Assembly (NCBI GenBank): GCA_013816685.1
Contig: JACDDX010000002.1
Location: 1 to 24,148 of the forward strand
Origin: Gemmatimonadales bacterium
Lineage (GTDB): Bacteria > Gemmatimonadota > Gemmatimonadetes > Gemmatimonadales > GWC2-71-9
Reading direction: 5' to 3'
DNA: 24,148 bases
In this document: in pieces, positions 14,765 to 24,148 of the stretch
Position numbering within the stretch: the stretch's first letter is position 1
Layout: the number at the start of each line of letters is the position of its first letter
Translations under genes and position numbers: made by a program
Notes under the pieces: model-generated
The model's input: only the letters and a program-made list of their open reading frames with translations
What the model was told of the DNA's origin: nothing
Database searches by the model: none

Positions 14765-15922
14765 TTTCATCATGCCCTTTGCGATAGTCTGAAGCTGCAT
14801 GTTGCTGGTCCCCTCGTAGATCGTACCGATCTTCGCGTCGCGATAATACTTCTCGGCGGGATACTCCTTTGAGTATCCATACCCGCCGAAGAGCTCGAGG
14901 CACTGGCTGGTGATGCGGTCGGCCGTTTGCGAGCTGCAGAGCTTCGCCATGGCTGCCTGCTGCTGGAAAGCTTGCCCCGCGTCCTTCATGCGCGCCGCGT
15001 TGTACACCATCAGCCGCGCTGCCTCGAGATCGGTGGCCATCTGGGCGAGCTGGAACTGGACGCCCTGGAAATCCGCGATCGCCTTCCCGAACTGCCGCCG
15101 TTCGCGCGTGTACTGCAGGGCCGCCTGGAGCGCGCCGGCGGCGACACCGATCATCTGGGCGCCGATACCGATCCGGCCCTCGTTCAACGTCTCGATGGCG
15201 ATCTTGTAACCCTGCCCCACCGGACCGAGCACGTTCTCGTCGGGCACTCGACAGGCTTCCAGAATCAGCTCCGTCGTGCTCGACGCGCGGATACCGAGCT
15301 TGTTCTCCTTCTTGCCCACCGAAAACCCCGGGAGTTCACGTTCCACGAGGAACGCGGTGATACCCTTGTAAGCCTTCGAGAAGTCGGTATTGGCGAAGAC
15401 GATAAACAGCCCGGCTTCGGCGCCGTTGGTGATCCAGAACTTGCGCCCGGTGAGCGACCAGCCGCCCTCGACGCGATCAGCCCTGGTCTCGAGCGCGAAG
15501 GCGTCGCTGCCGCTCGCCGGCTCCGACAGCGCGAACGCGCCGAGCAGGTCGACCGTGAGTCGCGGAAAATATCGCGAATGCTGTTCGGTGGAGGCCCAGC
15601 GGCGAACGGCGTTGTTCACGAGCGTGTTGTGCACGTCCACGTAGATCGCCGCAGAGGCATCCACCCGCGCCAGCTCTTCGATGGCGAGTGTCGCCATGAA
15701 GATGCTGCCCCCAGCTCCGCCGAACTGCTCCGGCACCTCGATGCCCATGAGGCCGAGTTCGAAGAACGACGCGATCAGCTCGGGACGGAACCGCGCCGCC
15801 TCGTCCATCTCGCTGACGTATGGTCGCACCGACGATTCCGCGAACTCGCGGACGGCGTCGCGGAACATGGTCTCTTCATCGGAGAGGGTGGTGAGCGGCT
15901 GCGCGAGAGCGAGGTCCTGCAT
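14762..15922 (-). CDS. Acyl-CoA dehydrogenase, short/branched-chain type
   Basis: This 386-aa FAD enzyme catalyses alpha,beta-dehydrogenation of acyl-CoA and passes electrons to electron-transfer flavoprotein. Features are the helical N-domain (VREFAESSVRPYVSEMDE), the FAD/substrate signature AFALSEPASGSDA, KFWITNG in the beta domain, the ERRQFGKAIADFQ segment, QCLELFGGYGY, and the catalytic base Glu370 in YEGTSNMQLQTIA. Residues resemble short- or short/branched-chain acyl-CoA dehydrogenases, but exact chain-length preference cannot be read. The ATG at 15922 follows the stop of the Hcy-methyltransferase/MTHFR gene by 29 nt on the same strand, so it is likely the third gene of the metH operon. 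Confidence 0.93.
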   Translation of the reverse strand: MQDLALAQPLTTLSDEETMFRDAVREFAESSVRPYVSEMDEAARFRPELIASFFELGLMGIEVPEQFGGAGGSIFMATLAIEELARVDASAAIYVDVHNTLVNNAVRRWASTEQHSRYFPRLTVDLLGAFALSEPASGSDAFALETRADRVEGGWSLTGRKFWITNGAEAGLFIVFANTDFSKAYKGITAFLVERELPGFSVGKKENKLGIRASSTTELILEACRVPDENVLGPVGQGYKIAIETLNEGRIGIGAQMIGVAAGALQAALQYTRERRQFGKAIADFQGVQFQLAQMATDLEAARLMVYNAARMKDAGQAFQQQAAMAKLCSSQTADRITSQCLELFGGYGYSKEYPAEKYYRDAKIGTIYEGTSNMQLQTIAKGMMK

Positions 15923-15951
15923 GATGGCGTCCCAGCGGTGTGGGTCGGGTG

Positions 15952-17822
15952 TCAGCGTGCGGGAGTATACCGAGGCCCACCGGCGGGTTCAATGCGCACC
16001 GAATCGAGTACGTCGAGCGCCACGGACACACGCCCGAGTGGGGCGGAGACCTGCGCTCCCTGTACCCGCTCGGCGAGGGCGACGAGCATCTCCTGCGAAA
16101 TGCGCACCCCCTCCGCCAGTGCCTCTTCCTTTCCACCCGCGCTTGCCCGCCGCATCCGCTCCAGCACGCCGTCCGGCACGGTGATGCCCGGTACCTCGTT
16201 GGCTAGAAACTCCGCGTTCCGCAGGGACACCAGTGGCCAGATGCCCGCGATCACGGGAATACGGGTTTCGCCCAGGCGATCGAGAAAGCGGTCGAACTGG
16301 TCGAGATCGAAGACCGGTTGGGTAATGGCAAATTCCGCCCCCGCGTCCACCTTCCACCGGAACCGGCTGAGCTCGCGCTCGAAATCGGGCGCTGCGGGAT
16401 TGACCCCGACGCCCACCACGAAGCGGGTCGGCTCGCCGATCGCGTTGCCGCCCGGATCCAGCCCGCGATTGAGCCGGGAAACCAGGTTGGTGAGGCCGAT
16501 GCTGTCGATGTCGAACACGGCCGTGGCATCGGGGTAGGGGCCCATCTTCGGCGGGTCGCCGGTGACGAGGAGCAGGTTGTGGACGCCCGCCGCGGCGGCC
16601 CCGAGCAGGTCTGACAACATGCCGAGGAGGTTGCGGTCGCGGCAGGCGTAGTGGACGACCGCCTCGAGCCCGACTTCGCGCTCGATCATGAGCGCGGAGA
16701 GGAGCGCCCCCATCCGGCTCTGCGCCCGGGGCCCGTCGGGAACGTTCACCGCGTCGACGCCCGCGGCCTTGAGCTGGCGCACCTGCTCGAACATTGGAGC
16801 TGGATTGACCCCCTTGGGGGGAACGATCTCGACGGTCGTCACGAACCGACCGGCTGCCAGCTTGGCGCCAAGCTTCGAGCGCTCGGCCAGGGGCACCGGC
16901 TCGCGTGCGACAGCGGGTAGTGCTGTCTCGGAGACGGTGAACGCATGACGTGGGGAGACGCTCTGTACGAACCCGACGATCGCCTTGATGTGCTCCGGCG
17001 TGGTGCCGCAGCAGCCTCCGACGAAGCGCGCTCCGGCTTCCACCATACGGCGCGCGTAGCTCGCCATGTATTCGGGGCTCGCCATGTAGATCTTGCGGTC
17101 GCCAACTTCGCGGGGGAGTCCGGCGTTCGGCTGCGCGCTCAACGGTCGCCCGGTGGCACCCGCGAGCTGTTCGATCGCCTCCAGCACGCCATGCGGACCC
17201 ACCGCGCAGTTGACGCCGATCACGTCGGCGCCCATCGCCTCGAGCTCCGGCCCGAACACGAGCGGCGCGGTACCGTAGTGCGTTCGGCCATCGGTGCCGA
17301 CGGTCATCTGGGCGATGATCGGCAGATCGCAGAGCGCACGCACTGCGGCGATGGCGGCCCGGATCTCGTTCACGTCGCTGAAGGTCTCGAGAATGAACCC
17401 GGACACGCCGCCGGCCAGCAGTCCCTGCACCTGCCGAGAGAATGCCATCTGGGCCTCGCCGGCGGACATCTCCCCGAACGGTTCGAGGCGCACGCCAAGT
17501 GGCCCGATCGCCCCCACGACGGCAGCCCGCTGGCCGGACGCCTCCAGCGCCAGCGTTGCCGCCGCCGTGTTGATCCGCTCGGTCTCACCGGCGAGACCCG
17601 CACCCGCCAGCTTCAGTGGATTGGCGCCGAATGTGTTCGTCTCGATAATTTCCGCGCCGGCTCGCACGTACTCGCGATGGATTTCGCGGACCAGATCCGG
17701 CTGCCGGAGATTGAGCTCGTCGTAGCACACATTGAGGAACACGCCGCGGCCGTACAGCACGGTGCCCATCGCTCCGTCGGCCACGTGCACGCGCCCATCA
17801 GCGATCAGATCGCGCAGCGTCT

Positions 17823-17826
<4 letters not shown>
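15952..17826 (-). CDS. Bifunctional homocysteine S-methyltransferase / 5,10-methylenetetrahydrofolate reductase
   Basis: This 624-aa fusion has an N-terminal zinc-dependent homocysteine methyltransferase domain (about 5-290) with ligands Cys207 (GVNCAVGP) and Cys272-Cys273 (GGCCGTTPEHIKAI). The C-terminal MTHFR TIM barrel (about 310-600) begins FVTTVEIVPPKGVNP. The architecture is that of YitJ/Thermotoga MetF-type fusions. The reductase makes methyl-THF for the MetH encoded just upstream; the methyltransferase half may use S-methylmethionine, AdoMet or another donor, or transfer from its own product. The GTG at 17826 overlaps the metH TGA as GTGA and has GGGAGG 5 nt upstream, which is better than an ATG twelve codons earlier (17862). 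It is translationally coupled to metH. Confidence 0.93.
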
Positions 17827-21572
<3,746 letters not shown>

Positions 21573-21577
21573 GAGAA

Positions 21578-21621
21578 CCTCCGAAAAAACGAAAAACCCC
21601 GGGGCCAAAACGCTGCGGGGA
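21578..21621 (-). promoter_or_regulatory. Attenuator: terminator hairpin, U-tract and Shine-Dalgarno of metH
   Basis: Reading the minus strand, CCCCG (21620-21616) can pair with CGGGG (21601-21597), directly followed by five and then six T residues (21596-21584, interrupted by CG): an intrinsic-terminator layout. GGAGG (21582-21578) and the GTG start follow immediately. A competing stem, AAAACGCT/AGCGTTTT (21629-21622 with 21614-21607), places CCCCG in its loop and shares its AAAA with the riboswitch aptamer. The 5-bp terminator stem is short, so translational control is an alternative reading. Confidence 0.6.
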
Positions 21622-21625
21622 AGCG

Positions 21626-21672
21626 TTTTAGCGGTTTGTTTAACGTGGCCGCAATCAGCGCAAATCGCCACG
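21626..21672 (-). ncRNA. SAM-II (SAM_alpha) riboswitch aptamer upstream of metH
   Basis: On the minus strand, P1 is CGTGG (21672-21668) with CCACG (21648-21644), closing a 19-nt loop. The loop contains GATTT and ATTGC at the same positions as in the structurally known metX SAM-II RNA, recalled from memory. The 11-nt linker after P1 and the terminal GCTAAAA (ending 21626) also match in length and sequence. The pseudoknot P2 can form between loop GCGG (21652-21649) and tail CCGC (21634-21631). The loop U-rich strand and the AAAA tail provide the expected base-triple partners. SAM binding would signal methionine/SAM sufficiency and lower metH expression. Confidence 0.88.
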
Positions 21673-21698
21673 AACTCCCTCTTTACCTGCCCTAAACA

Positions 21699-21704
21699 AT
21701 ATTA
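21699..21704 (-). promoter_or_regulatory. Candidate -10 box for the metH operon
   Basis: TAATAT read on the minus strand lies 27 nt upstream of the riboswitch P1 stem, a suitable distance for a transcript beginning just before the aptamer. No good -35 is visible 16-18 nt further upstream, so this is tentative. It lies between the YggT gene stop and the aptamer. Confidence 0.35.
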
Positions 21705-21728
21705 CGGCGCCCAGCCGATCGCCACTTC

Positions 21729-22304
21729 TTAGAGCGCACCCAGCATGACGCCTCGAACGATCCAGAGCAGGAGATAGGCCACCATCGGGCTCAGGTCGAA
21801 CATGCCGAACGGTGGGAGGCGGCGGCGGATCGGCTCGAGCAGCCATTCGGTGAGCAGCACCACCGGTCGCAGCACGCGGGAATACAGCGACAATCCGATC
21901 CAGGAAGAGATGACGCGAACGAACAGCGCGACCATCAGCAATCCGAAGACGCCGGCCACTAGCACGCGGAGCCATGCGCGCGGCCCGGCATAGACCAGGT
22001 AGTGCATTGTCCCAACGACGCCGATGATCCAGTGCAACAGGCTCAGGATCACCAGTCCGGCCGCCACGACGACGCCGACGAGCCAGAGCGGCGCGTCCTG
22101 CGGGTTGCCGCCCGAGCGGATCACGCGGCGTTCGACTGTTCCGACCACCGGATCGCTGATCCGCCGCACCGCTCGCGCCCACATTCCGAACGGGGTCAGC
22201 CTGCGGCTGCGGACGGCCCAGTGCGTCAGCGCGACCACCGACGCGAAGATCAGGCTGATCACCACCGCAACCCGCGCCACGAGCTCGATCGTGTTGAGGA
22301 TCAT
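21729..22304 (-). CDS. YggT-family membrane protein (two YggT units)
   Basis: This 191-aa protein has about four transmembrane helices (roughly 8-28, 75-97, 110-135 and 172-190), twice the size of a minimal YggT domain. The second half carries the typical YggT pattern: RVISSWIGL, TEWLLEPIRRRLPPFGMFDLSPMVAYLLL. The first half has a related but less conserved DPVVGTVERRV segment. YggT proteins are linked to cell-division-site organisation, thylakoid/chlorophyll biogenesis homologues and osmotic tolerance, so no precise role can be given. The ATG lies 16 nt after the lipoprotein gene stop, giving a desaturase-lipoprotein-YggT unit. Confidence 0.88.
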   Translation of the reverse strand: MILNTIELVARVAVVISLIFASVVALTHWAVRSRRLTPFGMWARAVRRISDPVVGTVERRVIRSGGNPQDAPLWLVGVVVAAGLVILSLLHWIIGVVGTMHYLVYAGPRAWLRVLVAGVFGLLMVALFVRVISSWIGLSLYSRVLRPVVLLTEWLLEPIRRRLPPFGMFDLSPMVAYLLLWIVRGVMLGAL

Positions 22305-22320
22305 GGAGTGTGGCGACAGG

Positions 22321-22773
22321 TCAGTTGGACGGCTCGCCTACCTGGACCGGGTGCTGAGAGCCGGTACTGGAGGTGCACATGAGCGTGAATCGGCCCGCAT
22401 TGAGAGTGGCTTCCTCCAGGATCTGGCTGTCGCCGCGACAGGCGGTGACTTCGCGTCCGTCGATGCGACGAAAGGCGACGGTCACGACCGGCTCCCGCTG
22501 CACGTTGGCGAGCCTGCGCACTGTGCTTGGCGTGAGACTCTCGACACCCATCTGCGGAAGGGAGGAGGCAGGGCGGCCCTGATGCGACCCGCGATAATCG
22601 ACGGCGCGGTCCACCAGCTCGAAGATCTCCCGGCCCAGCGCCTGGGCATCCCGCGTGGCCGGAGCCAGTTCGGCTGCCATGGAGGGCCGTCGGGCCGCCG
22701 CCGAATCACCGCCGCACGCACCGCCGACCAGCGCAATGACCGCCAGTATGCCGACGGGGAGCCGGTCCGTCAT
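22321..22773 (-). CDS. Putative lipoprotein, unknown function
   Basis: This 150-aa protein has a lipoprotein signal, MTDRLPVGILAVIALVGGAC, with lipobox VGGAC and Cys20. The mature part begins with an acidic/Ala-rich helix (LAPATRDAQALGREIFELVDRAVDYRGSH) and continues as a probable small alpha/beta domain with strands PVVTVAFRR and RFTLMCTSS. Two further cysteines (in TACRGD and LMCTS) could form a disulfide. The PSTVRRLANVQREPVVTVAF segment does not match any family I know. The ATG overlaps the desaturase stop by 4 bp (ATGA), so translation is coupled to it. Confidence 0.8.
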   Translation of the reverse strand: MTDRLPVGILAVIALVGGACGGDSAAARRPSMAAELAPATRDAQALGREIFELVDRAVDYRGSHQGRPASSLPQMGVESLTPSTVRRLANVQREPVVTVAFRRIDGREVTACRGDSQILEEATLNAGRFTLMCTSSTGSQHPVQVGEPSN

Positions 22774-23747
22774 TCCATCGCGAATTCACGGTTGAACACG
22801 ACCTCAAACACGAATGTCTTCCGCTTGCTCCGCGTTTCCATGTGATCCGCGATCCGCTTGAGACGCGCCGGAATTCCCAGGATCTTCTCCTGCGCCTTGC
22901 GCCCCAACTCTCCCAGACCCTGGATGCTCTCGACCCGCCAGTAGCGGATCTGCTCCTGCACGATTCGCAGGTAATCCCGCGGCCCGTAAACGCCGGCTCG
23001 CCGGATCACCTCGGCGAGGTCCTTGAAGCCCGGCATCGTCACGCCCGGCATGTCGATCGCTGGCAGGATGAAGGACGCCGAGTGCAGGGCCTGGTCCGGG
23101 TCGCGCTTCAAAATCTCCTCGAAGATGGTCCGGTAGAACGAGTAGTGACGGGCCTCCTCCTTGGCCAGATGGCCCATGATCTCCCCCAGCCGAGGCGCGT
23201 ACTCGCTGACGATGCGACCGGTCTCGCCGTGTGAAAACTGGGTCGCACGCTCCTGAACGGTGGTATAGACGAAGACGCGATACGGGTCCTTGTCCCACTC
23301 GGGATGGAATCCCCGCCGCAGGTATTCGAACTGCATCTCCTCGAGCTTCCGCTGCTGAAGCAGTCGGGTGTCGCGCACGTAGTCGTGCAGCACTTGCCCG
23401 TGCCGATCTTCTTCGGCGGTCCACAGATTGTTCCAGCTGCGCCAGAAGCTTTCGTCGCCGAGATACACAGCGAGCAACCGGTGGAAATGCGGCAGCCCTT
23501 CCTCGGTCAGCATGTTGAGCGCGATCGCGGCCCGGGCCGAATCCGGAATCCCGTCGGCCTGCGAACGCAGCTCGGCGAGGTGAGTATCGGGACACTCATC
23601 CGGGGCTGGGCCGAGGAGGTCGACCGGAAACCAGAGCTCCCGTTTCCGTTCGTGAATCTCCATCAACTCGTGGACCTTGGGCTCGAGATCCCGAAGCACC
23701 TCGATCTTGGTCTGAATTTCCCGCTCGGCTTCGGTGACGATGCCCAT
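22770..23747 (-). CDS. Soluble acyl-[acyl-carrier-protein] desaturase
   Basis: This 325-aa ferritin-like diiron enzyme of the plant stearoyl-ACP desaturase family (FA_desaturase_2) introduces a cis double bond into acyl-ACP in the cytoplasm using O2 and ferredoxin. The ligand motifs are clear: MLTEEGLPHFH (Glu82/83), WTAEEDRHG with Glu113 and His116, VQERATQFSH with Glu166, and AKEEARHY with Glu198 and His201. The two EExxH motifs are spaced as in the plant enzyme. The ATG at 23747 starts MGIVTEAEREIQTK, a family-like helix; the in-frame ATG upstream adds an unrelated Gly/Pro/Ser leader. It overlaps the lipoprotein gene by 4 bp. It implies aerobic unsaturated fatty-acid synthesis. Confidence 0.93.
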   Translation of the reverse strand: MGIVTEAEREIQTKIEVLRDLEPKVHELMEIHERKRELWFPVDLLGPAPDECPDTHLAELRSQADGIPDSARAAIALNMLTEEGLPHFHRLLAVYLGDESFWRSWNNLWTAEEDRHGQVLHDYVRDTRLLQQRKLEEMQFEYLRRGFHPEWDKDPYRVFVYTTVQERATQFSHGETGRIVSEYAPRLGEIMGHLAKEEARHYSFYRTIFEEILKRDPDQALHSASFILPAIDMPGVTMPGFKDLAEVIRRAGVYGPRDYLRIVQEQIRYWRVESIQGLGELGRKAQEKILGIPARLKRIADHMETRSKRKTFVFEVVFNREFAME

Positions 23748-23856
23748 GCAGTATCCGGAAGACGGTGAGCCAGTTGGGTCCATACAGAGAGGACCAGCCA
23801 CGAAAGATAGCGCGGCTGGTCCGAGGTTGCATCGGGAATGCGGGGGTGCGGCGGAG

Positions 23857-24148
23857 CTACGCCTCCAGGGCCTTTTCCATCAGGGACCAGGTTCGGCGGC
23901 CGATGTAATCGTCGCGCCGCAACAGCACGCGCCAGCCGAGCGCCGCCAGCAATCCTTCAGATCGGAGGTCGTCGGTCCAGAACTCGGCCAGATGCGCCCC
24001 AGCCTCGCGGGCTCGATCCTCAAAGGCGGCCATGAGACGATGCGCATGCCCCTGGTGACGTGCCTGCGGCAATACGAGGACGTCGACCAGATGCGCCACG
24101 CCTCCGCGCAGCCAGTACCGCAGCCCGCCAATCCAGTCGCCGATCTCG
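23857..24148 (-). CDS. GNAT-family N-acetyltransferase (5' end beyond window)
   Basis: This is the C-terminal 96 residues of a protein whose start lies beyond position 24148. The visible part reads EIGDWIGGLRYWLRGGVAHLVDVLVLPQARHQGHAHRLMAAFE, the central strand and acetyl-CoA pyrophosphate-binding loop (QARHQGHAH) of a GNAT acetyltransferase. A second helix (EDRAREAGAHLAEFWTDD) and a terminal LLAALGWRVLLRRDDYIGRRTW segment follow, typical of the motif B/C region. Frame continuity to the window edge supports a truncated ORF rather than a short gene starting at 24099. Substrate unknown. Confidence 0.85.
   Translation of the reverse strand, partial: EIGDWIGGLRYWLRGGVAHLVDVLVLPQARHQGHAHRLMAAFEDRAREAGAHLAEFWTDDLRSEGLLAALGWRVLLRRDDYIGRRTWSLMEKALEA

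Noticed and set aside
21597..21604. CCCCGGGG as a stand-alone terminator stem
   Set aside because: An eight-base palindrome with no loop cannot fold stably alone. Pairing its CGGGG half with the upstream CCCCG is more sensible.
21573..21671. MetH start at 21671
   Set aside because: It would translate the riboswitch and attenuator and place the coding start in the aptamer. The GTG at 21572 has a strong Shine-Dalgarno and fits the family N-terminus.
21573..21730. Cobalamin, SAM-I or SAH riboswitch in the metH leader
   Set aside because: No B12 box, no SAM-I kink-turn/four-way junction pattern and no SAH-type GAGG-GCGCTGC core were found. The SAM-II pattern explains the structure.

Overview
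The window is high-G+C bacterial DNA and is almost entirely coding. Nearly every gene lies on the minus strand; one small membrane-protein pair and one exported-protein pair lie on the plus strand. I recognise no tRNA, rRNA, insertion sequence, CRISPR array or prophage gene. The gene content (soluble plant-like acyl-ACP desaturase, M28 and M42 peptidases with an OPT transporter, PolX, Hcy-methyltransferase/MTHFR fusion) and the base composition suggest Gemmatimonadota or a similar environmental phylum. That assignment is inference from memory, not a database result.

Region A (10716 down to 36, minus strand) is a run of ten tightly packed genes with many 4-bp overlaps or abutting stop/start codons. 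In transcription order they are: OPT-family oligopeptide transporter, a small membrane protein, a BtuF-like cobalamin-binding protein, M42 aminopeptidase, secreted M28-PDZ aminopeptidase, free-methionine-sulfoxide-reductase-type GAF protein, class II-type histone deacetylase family protein, proline-iminopeptidase-type alpha/beta hydrolase, an unknown protein, and a PolX-type protein. The core reads as peptide hydrolysis, uptake and final breakdown to amino acids. The terminal PolX has an intact PHP nuclease domain but lacks the catalytic aspartates of the polymerase palm.

Region B (10717-14749) holds two plus-strand pairs separated by a minus-strand dacB-type D-Ala-D-Ala carboxypeptidase. The first pair is two tiny membrane proteins (lmo0937/DUF5670 type and DUF3185-like), ending at a strong hairpin. 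The second pair is a disordered lipoprotein and an exported fasciclin (FAS1) protein.

Region C (21704 down to 14762, minus strand) is a methionine/one-carbon operon: cobalamin-dependent methionine synthase (metH), then a homocysteine methyltransferase/methylenetetrahydrofolate reductase fusion joined by a GTGA overlap, then an acyl-CoA dehydrogenase. The metH leader carries a 47-nt element that matches the SAM-II (SAM_alpha) riboswitch in length, conserved positions and pseudoknot pairing. It is followed by what looks like a transcription-attenuation platform (alternative hairpin, terminator, U-tract) and then a strong Shine-Dalgarno. This is the most notable regulatory signal in the window.

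Region D (24148 down to 21729, minus strand) holds a GNAT acetyltransferase cut by the window edge, an acyl-ACP desaturase overlapping a small lipoprotein gene, and a double YggT-type membrane protein.
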